DNA of 64,000 bases from Thermoanaerobaculia bacterium. GTDB taxonomy: Bacteria; Acidobacteriota; Thermoanaerobaculia; Gp7-AA8. How positions within the stretch are numbered: position 1 is the stretch's first letter; each line of letters begins with the position of its first letter. The stretch spans positions 29,429 to 93,428 of the forward strand of contig JADGNZ010000024.1 of NCBI GenBank assembly GCA_017883205.1. Reading direction: 5' to 3'. Position numbers and translations under genes: made by a program. The notes under the pieces were generated by a model. The model was not told the DNA's origin. It saw nothing but the letters and a program-made list of their open reading frames with translations, and made no database searches. Shown here piece after piece: positions 17,371 to 24,469 of the stretch.

Positions 17371-18291
17371 TCAAAGCGCTCTCGCAGACAAAAGGTATGA
17401 CAATGGGTGGTCGCGGCGCAAATTCGCCAAGCCATACGCTCGACGTCTGAGATAAAGGCTCAAATTGCCGATCTCGACCGCGGCACCAACAGCGGATGCA
17501 GCAATGGCCTCGTGCACGCCACCGAACGATAATGACGCTAACGAGGCCACGGCGGATGTTGCGAGAACCTTAGAGTTCAGGATCATTGTGATGCTGGAAT
17601 CTATAGTCTCGAACTCCCAATCTCGCGCGACATTGGCAAAGCCCTCCAACCGAGACAGGAGGTCGTCGCGAATTTCATCCAATGAACGATGCGAATAGGT
17701 ATCAGAAAACAACCGCAGTAATCGTCTAAACGCTAACGTCGCTTTCTTGTCTCGACGAAATTCTACGATTTTCTCCCACGACACACGATTAACGTCGACC
17801 AGCGACATGCCTGTCAATGTGATCGCGACCGACTCTTCATTACCAGTATCGAGCGCGGGGGATCCCTCAGACGGCAATAAGACCGGCGTGGCTGTTAGAC
17901 CGTGACGCTCGCTGAACTCCGCTGCGGCGGCGATGAAATCACCTGAAACTGGATGCCGGCGTTGACGGCGACGCTGCTGAACCCTGGGAAAGTCGTTGAT
18001 TGCCTTTGCGATGACGGTCTGGACCTCATGGTGGAGGTCTTCACGACCGAACGTATGTACCATCTGTTCGAGGATAACCGATATCGCTACATCGGCTCTC
18101 AGGTTCTCAAGTTCGACGAGAGCATCTCGGCCAAGGTCTGGCGGCAGAATATCGGAGAGCTCGAATTCTAAGCGCATACTTTGTTCTTCAAGCTGGACAT
18201 CAGGGAAGAACGGGATAACGTAGTCAAAGAACAAGGCTGCCTGTTTTGCAGTGAAGTCGAAACAGCGAACTATGGTCGGAGCGGCACGCAT
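17371..18291 (-). CDS. Cassette-borne protein of unknown function
   Basis: This 306-residue protein begins MRAAPTIVRCFDFTAKQAAL and has no domain I recognise. The first 150 residues are mixed, with a basic stretch VQQRRRQRRHP near residue 108. The C-terminal 60 residues contain a long apolar region, LATSAVASLASLSFGGVHEA then IAASAVGAAVEIGNLSLYL, that could be one or two membrane helices or a packed helical hairpin. It lies just upstream (on its strand) of attC-like site 2, so it belongs to that cassette together with the small gene at 18340. Codon use is less GC-biased than in the flanking chromosome. Confidence 0.6.
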   Translation of the reverse strand: MRAAPTIVRCFDFTAKQAALFFDYVIPFFPDVQLEEQSMRLEFELSDILPPDLGRDALVELENLRADVAISVILEQMVHTFGREDLHHEVQTVIAKAINDFPRVQQRRRQRRHPVSGDFIAAAAEFSERHGLTATPVLLPSEGSPALDTGNEESVAITLTGMSLVDVNRVSWEKIVEFRRDKKATLAFRRLLRLFSDTYSHRSLDEIRDDLLSRLEGFANVARDWEFETIDSSITMILNSKVLATSAVASLASLSFGGVHEAIAASAVGAAVEIGNLSLYLRRRAYGLANLRRDHPLSYLLSARAL

Positions 18292-18339
18292 GCTTTGTCT
18301 GCCTTTAATGCGATCTTAACCTATCAGGTCTGAGGAGTT

Positions 18340-18633
18340 TCAGACGCCGTTTCCCTTGTACATGAAGAGCCCGATCAGGCGCCAGAATGCATCTTCCTTA
18401 AGGTCTCCGAACTCGCTCCAGGTTGTCGGCCTGGCAACCGTTGGTACATGAAGCCAATCGAGAAGATTTGGACTGTTGTCGCGGGCCTGGACGCTGAACG
18501 TCCTGCGGTGGAGGGTCAGGTTCCAGCTGCCACCGCCAGGGGACCCTCCTGGCTTCCACGACATCTCGCCACCGGCGGACGAGAGGAGCTTGCGCAATGC
18601 GTCGTAGGCGGGGAGCTTTGGCTCTTCATGCAC
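18340..18633 (-). CDS. Small cassette-borne hypothetical protein
   Basis: This 97-residue protein starts MHEEPKLPAYDALRKLLSS, has a Gly/Trp-rich centre (MSWKPGGSPGGGSWNLTLHR) and ends FWRLIGLFMYKGNGV. No domain is recognised. It lies 49 bp upstream of the 306-residue cassette gene on the same strand, so the two may be co-transcribed in one cassette bounded by the attC-like sites at 17235 and 18737. A GGGAGGGAAA sequence just upstream could serve as ribosome-binding site. Confidence 0.5.
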   Translation of the reverse strand: MHEEPKLPAYDALRKLLSSAGGEMSWKPGGSPGGGSWNLTLHRRTFSVQARDNSPNLLDWLHVPTVARPTTWSEFGDLKEDAFWRLIGLFMYKGNGV

Positions 18634-18736
18634 TGTCGTTTCCCTCCCGGGAGGAGTTTCGGAGACTTGCGATACGCGGCAAGTCTATTCGGATTAGGTC
18701 TAGCCCCGGCCGCCAGGGGCGGATGTTCCGCGCGCC

Positions 18737-18840
18737 GCCCAACGGCTCTTGCGGTTCACCCGCGCGAACCGCGACGCGCTGAATTGTACTCTCGCGATGC
18801 AGCAACGCAGCGGTTCGTGTCGGCTGCAACGGCGTAACCT
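18737..18840 (-). repeat. attC-like site 3, degenerate on one side
   Basis: GCCCAAC (18737-18743) forms one core. Inner arms GCGGTTCACCCGCGCGAACC and CAGCGGTTCGTGTCGGCTGC surround a 40-base centre. The other core is changed to GCGTAACC, and the REP-like element begins immediately after it at 18842, so the site was probably damaged by that insertion. Confidence 0.55.
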
Positions 18841-18841
18841 G

Positions 18842-19540
18842 GAGTGCCAGAGGGGTCACACCTTCGGTCGTTCGGCTGACGACGATCAAACGCTATGTTT
18901 CAATCGGAGTCTTCTCCGCGATGGCGACATCGTGGCCAGTGGCCGGCCAATGATGAGGTCATATTGGACGGAGTTTCCTGCCGCGAGCGGCGTTCTACGA
19001 CCGTCGTGACGCGTGAGGGCACACGTCCGCCTGATCCGTCATGGAAGAGCGCAAATCCGCCGGTTTCAGCCGCGAAGCGCGGCCAGTGCTTGGTCGTGTT
19101 GGTCGAGAAGAATGGTGTTGTCAGCGAACGCCATCGCGCATCGACTGATCAGATGGGAAATGTGTCCCTCGCTTCGCAGTCGGAGGGACGCTGCGATCGA
19201 GCGGAGCGTGACCCAGCCCTCGTGCCATCCCAGCCAGGCCACCAGGCTTCGCAGAATATGGCCTTGCGTGTGACGAATGGTTTCGACCGTCTCGCCGGCC
19301 GCTTTCGCTACCGCCGCCATGACCTGATGCATCTTTGGCCGGCCCACTCCCCGCTGCACTTGCGGATGATCCGTCGAGCGGATCCTGCTCTCCACCTGTG
19401 CGCGCATCGTCTTGCACCATTCCTCGGCGCCGAGGTAGAGCTGATTGGTCAGCTTGTCCCAAAGGCGATCCTCGCAGCCGATCTTCGCCAGAACGCCCTT
19501 TGGGAATGGAGGGCTGGGGCTAAGGCGCTTTGGCATGGGG
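18842..19540. mobile_element. REP-like element copy 1 with transposase remnant
   Basis: The left end GTGCCAGAGGGGTCACACC, continuing with CTTCGGTCGTTCGGCTGACG, is repeated at 20572 and 21578. This copy also shares TATGTTTCAATCGGAGTC and GTGAGGGCACACGTCCGCC with copy 3, which lacks the transposase segment. The right boundary is approximate. It contains the C-terminal half of a REP-associated transposase gene (19066-19536), which suggests it is the autonomous parent, now broken. Confidence 0.55.
19066..19536 (-). pseudogene. REP-associated tyrosine transposase (RAYT), C-terminal remnant
   Basis: The minus-strand frame reads LYLGAEEWCKTMRAQVESRI, then RGVGRPKMHQVMAAVAKAAG, then VAWLGWHEGWVTLRSIAASL and RSEGHISHLI. 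This is the C-terminal region that follows the catalytic Y1 domain in REP-associated (IS200-related) transposases. The N-terminal part with the HUH motif and catalytic tyrosine is missing; upstream of about 19536 the frame enters unrelated genes. Such transposases mobilise REP palindromes, which agrees with the REP-like ends around it. The gene is non-functional as it stands. Confidence 0.65.
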
Positions 19541-19555
19541 TAGAATCTCTGGCGC

Positions 19556-19792
19556 GTGGACTTCGAGATCATCGGGGAGATCACCGAGATCGAGGCTATC
19601 GCGATTGGGAGGCGCATTCGAGTTCTTCGTGAGCTCACAAAACGATATGGCAAAGGTCGCTGGCGCAAACTCAAAGGCAACGCACTCGTACGCCTCTTCC
19701 CGGAAGGCGGAGTCAGGCGGGCGGAGCTCCACTGGTTCGAGGCGCACGGCATTGGGCGCAAGCGCATCAAGATCAAGGCCTACCTTGACTAA
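19556..19792 (+). CDS. Small basic conserved-type protein, first gene of a plus-strand pair
   Basis: This 78-residue protein starts at GTG (MDFEIIGEITEIEAIAIGRR) and contains RYGKGRWRKLKGNALVRLF and AELHWFEAHGIGRKRIKIKA. The RAELHWYEAHGIG-type ending is a pattern I associate with a widespread small protein family of unknown role in soil and cyanobacterial genomes. Its stop overlaps the TTG start of the next gene by eight bases, so the two are coupled and could be a toxin-antitoxin-like pair. That role is only a guess from size and coupling. Confidence 0.65.
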   Translation: MDFEIIGEITEIEAIAIGRRIRVLRELTKRYGKGRWRKLKGNALVRLFPEGGVRRAELHWFEAHGIGRKRIKIKAYLD

Positions 19793-20027
19793 CGGTGGGT
19801 CCCGACCTCGCTTCGTCGTGTGCGTCGACCCGGGTGCCAACGATGACCTCCAGGCTCGCCGCATCTATCGCGTTCTGCCGGACCCCTCAGCCGCGCGCAG
19901 CCGCTACGTCCGCGTCATCGACGACTCCGGCGAGGACTACTTGTACCCGGAGCGCCTCTTCCTACCCGTACATCTGTCGTCGGCGGTCCGGGACGTCCTG
20001 AGCCAGCTCAGCACAGAGGACGTCTAA
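19785..20027 (+). CDS. Small conserved-type hypothetical protein, coupled second gene
   Basis: From a TTG at 19785 the frame encodes 80 residues: PRFVVCVDPGANDDLQARRI, then YRVLPDPSAARSRYVRVIDD and SGEDYLYPERLFLPVHL. The acidic SGEDYLYP segment and overall length match a family of short acidic proteins often found next to RAELHWYEAHGIG-type proteins, as here. The TTG is chosen because it overlaps the end of the preceding gene and sits directly before the conserved part; no ATG or GTG is available nearby. Function is unknown. It is followed 54 bp later by the brnTA genes on the same strand. Confidence 0.55.
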   Translation: MTNGGSRPRFVVCVDPGANDDLQARRIYRVLPDPSAARSRYVRVIDDSGEDYLYPERLFLPVHLSSAVRDVLSQLSTEDV

Positions 20028-20080
20028 CCCGTCGTTGCAGCCAGAACTCTCGGAAACACCGGGTAGAGTTTGCCGATGCG

Positions 20081-20278
20081 GTGAGCGCACTCGAGGACGA
20101 TGATGCTTTGACGTTTCCGGATGACGACAGCGACGAAGAGGATCGTTTCGTAACCCTCGGCACCGATCTTTTGGGAAGGATCCTTGTCGTGGTCTACACA
20201 TGGCGAGGCGATACGGTCCGACTCATTTCAGCGCGAAAGGCAACGCCACGAGAGCGAAGGCAGTACGGAGAGCGATGA
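20081..20278 (+). CDS. brnT: BrnT-family toxin, N-terminally shortened
   Basis: The 65 residues contain the BrnT core DDDSDEEDRFVTLGTDLLGR, then ILVVVYTWRGDTVRLISARK and ATPRERRQYGER, which belongs to a RelE-fold ribonuclease toxin of type II TA systems. BrnT usually opens with a short strand like MRFEWDP followed by NxRKHGVxFEEA. Reading in frame upstream of the GTG gives NSRKHRVEFADA, but the first 10 residues of the family are absent, so the N-terminus seems lost at a cassette junction. Its stop overlaps the brnA start (ATGATGA). The toxin may be inactive. Confidence 0.7.
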   Translation: MSALEDDDALTFPDDDSDEEDRFVTLGTDLLGRILVVVYTWRGDTVRLISARKATPRERRQYGER

Positions 20279-20538
20279 TGAGACCTGAATATGACTTTTC
20301 GAAGGCAAAGCGCGGGGCGGTCATCCCAGCGGAGAGAGGAAAAACCAGGATCACGATCAGGTTGGATTCCGACATTGTCGATTGGTTCCGTGATCAGGTG
20401 AATCAAGCAGGCGGCGGAAATTACCAGACACTGCTGAACAGCGCTCTCCGTGAGTACGTGCGCGAGCGGAAGGAACCGATCGAGAAGACCTTGCGGCGTG
20501 TGATCCGCGAGGAATTGAAGAAGCGCGGCGCAGCGTAG
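20275..20538 (+). CDS. brnA: BrnA-family antitoxin
   Basis: This 87-residue protein (MMRPEYDFSKAKRGAVIPAE) matches BrnA antitoxins: the N-terminal KAKRGAV segment, then TRITIRLDSDIVDWFRDQVN forming a ribbon-helix-helix DNA-binding unit, and NYQTLLNSALREYVRERK. BrnA neutralises BrnT and represses the operon as a dimer. The ATG at 20275 overlaps the brnT stop by four bases. The gene ends 10 bp before the GCCCAAC core of attC-like site 4, which fits a TA cassette. TA pairs are known to stabilise cassette arrays. Confidence 0.85.
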   Translation: MMRPEYDFSKAKRGAVIPAERGKTRITIRLDSDIVDWFRDQVNQAGGGNYQTLLNSALREYVRERKEPIEKTLRRVIREELKKRGAA

Positions 20539-20548
20539 CGTTCGTGCG

Positions 20549-20953
20549 GCCCAACGGCCCTGCGAGAGCGAGGGTGCCAGAGGGGTCACACCTTCGGTCG
20601 TTCGGCTGACGACGATCAAACGCTAGAAGATCGACCATTGGGTCACACCTTGGGTCTTCGAGCGCCTCCTCGAACGCGGGCATAAATTGCGCAGTTTCAT
20701 TGACTTGCCTTAGGTGTGCCGGAAAGACATCGCCGCGCGCTCAGGCTTGAATTCGTACCTAAGTCGTTGCAAACGCGTCGATTCTCCGCGGAGTCGCCTC
20801 TTCGCAGGGACGGTGTTGTCATTGGATCCGAGGCCGTAAGTCAATCCGGCACTGCAACTTGCGCGAAAATGACCCGGAACGACCGAAGTACGAAGGTGTG
20901 ACCCCACTTGCGGAACCGCAACGGACTCAGTCCGCTGGAAGCGGAAGTTAGGT
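20549..20953 (-). repeat. attC-like site 4 split by a REP-like element
   Basis: GCCCAAC (20549-20555) at one end and GTTAGGT (20947-20953) at the other are attC core boxes. Between them lies the REP-like element 20572-20903, bounded by GGGGTCACACCTTCG and its inverse CGAAGGTGTGACCCC. Next to the second box is a hairpin-like arm GCGGAACCGCAACGGACTCA. The simplest reading is one attC with an insertion in its centre. Confidence 0.55.
20572..20903. mobile_element. REP-like element copy 2 (non-autonomous, about 330 bp)
   Basis: The element opens with TGCCAGAGGGGTCACACCTT and closes with CGAAGGTGTGACCCC, an inverted pair. A second GGGTCACACCTTGGGTC lies inside at 20640. No gene of its own is seen; short frames are not convincing. 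It interrupts attC-like site 4. Confidence 0.6.
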
Positions 20954-20957
20954 TGCA

Positions 20958-21467
20958 TCACAGGAACCGCGTCCCCCACCAATACATCGAGGCTCCGAGG
21001 ACCCCGCAGACTGCCCGAACCCATCGTACATGCTCAGCCTCGATAAAGCGACGGAGAACCAACGTCCGAGCGGCTGCTGTAAGCACGAGAACTACAGCAG
21101 AACCCGTCTCCGCGAATTGCGTCGCCCGCCGCACTATGCCATTGCCCTGGTCGAGTAACAAGAAGAGCAAGTCCACAATGATAACCATAGGCGCTAGCGA
21201 TACCAATGGCTCTTGCGAGAAACGAAGATACTGCTTAAGCCAAAGCTTAAGTGTCTCCATTCCGTCTCCGAGAAAGCCCACCGCGAAGATCGTACCGCCA
21301 ACTAACTGCAACAAGACTCCCGCTAGCGTGTATACGGCGCCCGTGCGGGAACCTAGACCAAGAGCCACAAGCACGCTGACTAGGAGCGCGCCAAACCACA
21401 CGTGCGCCCACTGCGGCGAGCCTAGATCATTGGTCCTGCGAACGCTCAACGGTGCGATTCTCGGCAC
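20958..21467 (-). CDS. Cassette-borne multi-helix membrane protein
   Basis: This 169-residue protein has about four hydrophobic segments: VWFGALLVSVLVALGLG, GAVYTLAGVLLQLVGGTIFA, VSLAPMVIIVDLLFLLLD and TGSAVVLVLTAAARTLVL. It starts MPRIAPLSVRRTNDLGSP. No family is recognised. It lies between attC-like sites 4 and 5 with its stop 5 bp from the GTTAGGT box, which is a typical cassette gene position. Small membrane proteins of unknown role are common cargo of environmental integrons. Confidence 0.6.
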   Translation of the reverse strand: MPRIAPLSVRRTNDLGSPQWAHVWFGALLVSVLVALGLGSRTGAVYTLAGVLLQLVGGTIFAVGFLGDGMETLKLWLKQYLRFSQEPLVSLAPMVIIVDLLFLLLDQGNGIVRRATQFAETGSAVVLVLTAAARTLVLRRFIEAEHVRWVRAVCGVLGASMYWWGTRFL

Positions 21468-21470
21468 GAC

Positions 21471-21809
21471 AACTTAACGTTCAAAGCTCACCGGCGCGAA
21501 CCGGCGACGCGAAGAGTATAGCCCCAGGAACGCAGCAGCACGCCGGTTCGCGTCCGGTGCAGCGCCGAAGTTGCGGGAGTGCCAGAGGGGTCACACCTTC
21601 GGTGGTTCGGCTGACGAGTATCAAACGCTATGTTTCAATCGGAGTCTTCTCCCGTGAGGGCACACGTCCGCCTGGGCTGGCAAACTCCTCGGAATGGAAG
21701 ATCGCGCTACGATGCGTAGAGAGAGTCTGAGGCAGGACCCGCCGAGCGAAGGTGTGACCCTACCGTGTCGTCTCAGCGGACCGCGTCGGCTGCAACCGCT
21801 GAGTTAGCC
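21471..21809 (-). repeat. attC-like site 5 region, composite and interrupted by REP-like element
   Basis: ACTTAAC near 21471 is followed by the arms CTCACCGGCGCGAACCGGCG and CGCCGGTTCGCGTCCGGTG (very like site 2), then a changed core AAGTTGCGG. The REP-like copy 3 comes next, and a further half site with AGCGGACCGCGTCGGCTGC ends in GTTAGCC (21803-21809). It may be two attC sites with a deletion, or one with an insertion. Confidence 0.5.
21578..21763. mobile_element. REP-like element copy 3 (non-autonomous, about 187 bp)
   Basis: The left end AGTGCCAGAGGGGTCACACC and the right end GCGAAGGTGTGACCC form the same inverted ends as copy 2. The left 80 bases match copy 1, including TATGTTTCAATCGGAGTC, then skip about 120 bases to the shared GTGAGGGCACACGTCCGCC. 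It lies inside or next to attC-like site 5. Confidence 0.6.
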
Positions 21810-21846
21810 GGCCGTTCGACGCAGACGTTGTGAACGAACCACGGTT

Positions 21847-22635
21847 TTATCCGCTGACGGCAAGATGAGATGCGGCGGCGGCAGACAAGGAGATTGGCTG
21901 TGGGTCTGGCTCTGGCTCATCCGATAAATCGATCCTGAACCTATCGGCGCTCTGCGGGTTGTAGGTTAGAACATGAGGCGTGCGAAATCGGCGCTTGCGT
22001 TCGAAGTCGGTGTAGATGAGAACGAAGCGAGCCATCTCGCGGGACTCTTCCGGTGCAGTGCGACCGACGGCGGCAGCATCGAGTCGTTCGTAAGCGGCAC
22101 TAAGCCTCGCCTTCAACATGAACGAATCGAACGGTGATGATTCATGTGTGGTCCAAGGCTTCCCGTCCTCCAAGAGTTCAGGTAAGAAAGCGTCTGACTC
22201 CTCAGCGACAGGCGATCGACGCACACGTATTGCGTAGGGTGTGAGCGGAATGGCGATATCAGCAATGACATTAACCGCCACCGAGGTGCTGAAGTTCTCG
22301 ATGAGAAAGTAGGCGACGTCACCGCGATTACGTTCTCGTTCGTGAACCACCGAGAGCTTGAGACGTGGTCGGCTCGCCGCGAGTTGCTGTTCTGCCGCGA
22401 GACGCCTATTGTATTCCTCAAGCCAGACGGTAAAGCAGGCCACGACGAGCCCAACCAGCAGCAATCCAAGGTAGTACCACAGAGCGATCGATTTTCCACT
22501 CGCCCGCTCATAAACGTTGAGCAGAGCGCCAACGATGAGACTGCTGCTGAGGATGGCTCGCCAGTGACGAATCAGCGCGAACAGAAACTCGCCAAAGGTA
22601 TCGATGGCGTTGGTGATCTTCGCCGGAAGGGGCAT
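21847..22635 (-). CDS. Cassette-borne protein with two N-terminal membrane helices
   Basis: This 262-residue protein begins MPLPAKITNAIDTFGEFLFA and has two membrane segments (AILSSSLIVGALLNVY and LWYYLGLLLVGLVVACFTVW) in the first 75 residues. A cytoplasmic domain of about 185 residues follows with a beta-rich part (RLKLSVVHERERNRGDVAYF, NFSTSVAVNVIADIAIPL) and FVLIYTDFERKRRFRTPHV. No family is recognised. It is one cassette between attC-like sites 5 and 6, on the minus strand like its neighbours. Confidence 0.6.
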   Translation of the reverse strand: MPLPAKITNAIDTFGEFLFALIRHWRAILSSSLIVGALLNVYERASGKSIALWYYLGLLLVGLVVACFTVWLEEYNRRLAAEQQLAASRPRLKLSVVHERERNRGDVAYFLIENFSTSVAVNVIADIAIPLTPYAIRVRRSPVAEESDAFLPELLEDGKPWTTHESSPFDSFMLKARLSAAYERLDAAAVGRTAPEESREMARFVLIYTDFERKRRFRTPHVLTYNPQSADRFRIDLSDEPEPDPQPISLSAAAASHLAVSG

Positions 22636-22703
22636 TCGTTTGCGTAAGCTCCTCGCCGAGACGTTGAGTATTCTAACTCAGCAAGCACCGCTTGGCCCGG
22701 TCC

Positions 22704-22809
22704 GGCTAACGGGCCTGCGCTTCAGCCGCGTGGCCCGCGACGCGAAATAGTAGCGCACTTGGGAGGCACCAACGCAGCGGGCCATGTCGGCTGGAAGCGC
22801 GAGTTAGAC
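22704..22809 (-). repeat. attC-like recombination site 6
   Basis: The site runs from GGCTAAC (22704-22710) to GTTAGAC (22803-22809), 106 bp, with complementary inner arms (TTCAGCCGCGTGGCCCGCG against GCGGGCCATGTCGGCTGGAA) and a short central loop. It is one of the best-preserved attC-like sites of the cluster. Confidence 0.75.
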
Positions 22810-22885
22810 GGCCACTCATGCCAGCAGCGCTACAAGCGACCAATTCGTATTCCAGGTTGGGCGGCCGAGACGCCAAACGCAACAA

Positions 22886-23287
22886 CTAAAGCTCGAACGA
22901 GGTCTTCTTAACGTCTGTCAGCGTGTCCGCTTCTTCCAAACTGCCCTTGATGCCCTTCCAAACGTCAAGATACTGTGCTTGAACCGTGTCGCGCTCATGA
23001 CTTGTAGCGGTGTAGAAGTTCTGAGAATAGGATCCGTTCCTGGCCAGAGCATCCAGTATCCACTTCGCTCGGACCAAACCAAGCCCACGCCCTTCGCTGC
23101 CGGGCACGAAGGCATCGTATTCAAAGAAGATTGCATCCGTCCAATTGTTCAGTTTCGCGAGCCGCCGAAAACGCTCGCATTCCTGAGGATCGAGTGACAT
23201 GGTGACTTCAAGGACAAATCTGTTTGTCGAACCGCTGAAAAGGCCCTTCTTGAACTGATCTGTCGATTGCTTAATATCAACCTTCAT
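22886..23287 (-). CDS. Cassette-borne hypothetical protein
   Basis: This 133-residue protein begins MKVDIKQSTDQFKKGLFSGS. I chose the ATG at 23287 because GGGAGGCAC just upstream is a good ribosome-binding site. It is charged and mixed alpha/beta, with VLEVTMSLDPQECERFRRLA then KLNNWTDAIFFEYDAFVPG and GLGLVRAKWILDALARNG. No membrane segment or known domain is visible. It lies between attC-like site 6 and the GCCTAAC word at 23349, as a single-gene cassette. Confidence 0.6.
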   Translation of the reverse strand: MKVDIKQSTDQFKKGLFSGSTNRFVLEVTMSLDPQECERFRRLAKLNNWTDAIFFEYDAFVPGSEGRGLGLVRAKWILDALARNGSYSQNFYTATSHERDTVQAQYLDVWKGIKGSLEEADTLTDVKKTSFEL

Positions 23288-23350
23288 TGTGCCTCCCTGC
23301 TTCTGAATATGGGGGTCCTGCCGGTTATGTGGTGACGGCGACACTGATGC

Positions 23351-23494
23351 CTAACGCATTTTGATGACGGCGGCGCCGCAGCGCCTGCATTTGCCTCCAT
23401 TGGTACAGCCCCAAGCAAAATGCACGCGACAGCTACGACAATAGTAGACCGCTTCCGTGATGCGTTTCCCGCACCATGCACAGATAACTGTCAT
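23351..23494 (-). CDS. Very small zinc-ribbon protein (47 residues)
   Basis: The minus strand from ATG at 23494 encodes MTVICAWCGKRITEAVYYCR, SCRVHFAWGCTNGGKCRRCG and AAVIKMR. It has four Cys pairs or near-pairs: CAWC, CRSC, a HFAWGC segment and CRRC. That is enough to bind two zinc ions, a pattern hard to obtain by chance in 47 codons. The stop (TAG) lies in the GTTAGGC word at 23349-23355 of its strand, so it may be the last cassette of the cluster. Small zinc ribbons often bind nucleic acid or a partner protein; no function is assigned. Confidence 0.5.
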   Translation of the reverse strand: MTVICAWCGKRITEAVYYCRSCRVHFAWGCTNGGKCRRCGAAVIKMR

Positions 23495-23975
23495 GCTATT
23501 AATAACACCCTCCGCGTGTCCCGAGCAATCGGATCTCCGGTAGCGCAGGCTCTGTCGTCGGCAACCGAATGCATGTGAGGGAGCCCGGATTTATGGAACG
23601 AGACCACAGGCAGGGAGCAGAAGTCAAGCGCGTGAACGGTCCTTCCGCCGCCTAACGTTGTTATTGAGCCCCAGGCCCCTTCGCCACCGAAAAACCTGGT
23701 GTGACGGATATCGGGTGATGGGGCTTGGTGCGGCGTGGATCGTAACATGCGGCTGTCGAATGGGTTGGCTCACTGCGGCTGTGGTCATGGCGCGGTTATC
23801 GGTCGGGTCGTGACGGCGAATCTTCCGTCGCGCTGCCCAGCGCATCGAGAGGGCGATGAAATTTCGTTTGCGGGAATAACCGAGGCCAGTTGCGGCACGA
23901 CTTCGTCGATTCTGGCCAGTTTTCTACCAAAATCGGGTGATTCCGACCCTCCGACGGCCCCTTGGTCGATTTCAA

Positions 23976-24310
23976 ATTTGAGTACCGACTCAAAAAATAT
24001 GAGTACGGACTCAAAAAACATGAGTACCGACTCACCGGATTTGAGTACGGACTCACCGAACTTGAGTACGGATTCAAAAAATGTGAGTACCGACTCAAAA
24101 GATGTGAGTACCGACTCAAACGTTATGAGTCCGGACTCACCAAGTTTGAGTACCGACTCACGCGATGTGAATACGGACTCACACGATGTGAGTACGGACT
24201 CACCGGACATGAGTACGGACTCAGATGACGTGAGTACCGACTCGAGAAGTGTGAGTACCGACTCATCGGTCTCGAGTCCGGACTCGAAAAACCTGACTCC
24301 GCACTCACGG
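23976..24310. repeat. 21-bp minisatellite with GAGT-n4-ACTC core, 16 units
   Basis: Sixteen units of exactly 21 bp, each GAGTACGGACTC or GAGTACCGACTC plus nine variable bases, follow each other without slips. GAGT pairs with ACTC, and the GAGTCCGGACTC variants are perfect palindromes. Frames are open on both strands (STDSKNM-type repeats on plus, FESVLTS-type on minus), but no domain or clear start is present. I treat it as non-coding. The flanks 23495-23975 and 24311-24470 show no convincing gene. Confidence 0.85.
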
Positions 24311-24469
24311 GACGAGGATGGCGACGCGGTTCGCGGTTGCCCGGACGTCAACGTTGCCGGTCTCGAAGGTGCGTGATCGCTTCGTGACGGCCGTTTACCG
24401 CTTCCCTGCTCGGCGGTGAGTCATCCGTTGCCGCGGGCAACGACTCTCGCATCTTCGCGATGAGGCAAC

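Larger units (their letters stand above)
16281..23656. mobile_element. Cluster of integron attC-like sites lacking an integrase (CALIN), cassette array
   Basis: Between the aldehyde dehydrogenase and the repeat region at 24 kb, small genes of mostly unknown function alternate with roughly 100-bp palindromic sites bounded by RYYYAAC and GTTRRRY core sequences. Most genes are on the minus strand, with stop codons at or near a core site, as in integron cassettes. Genes here use more A/T-ending codons than the flanking chromosome and have no functional link to each other. No integron integrase or other tyrosine recombinase is in the window. Site 1 (16281) is the end nearest the aldehyde dehydrogenase. 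The right boundary is uncertain; isolated GCCTAAC words occur at 23349 and 23650. Confidence 0.7.

Noticed and set aside
23349..23440. Seventh attC-like site overlapping the zinc-ribbon gene
   Set aside because: GCATTTT/AAAATGC arms and a GCCTAAC word are present, but the second core box is missing, so it is not called.
23735..24376. Ser/Asp-rich 213-codon frame over the 24-kb array
   Set aside because: Both strands are equally open and the flanking parts show no coding character, so I treat it as non-coding repeat.
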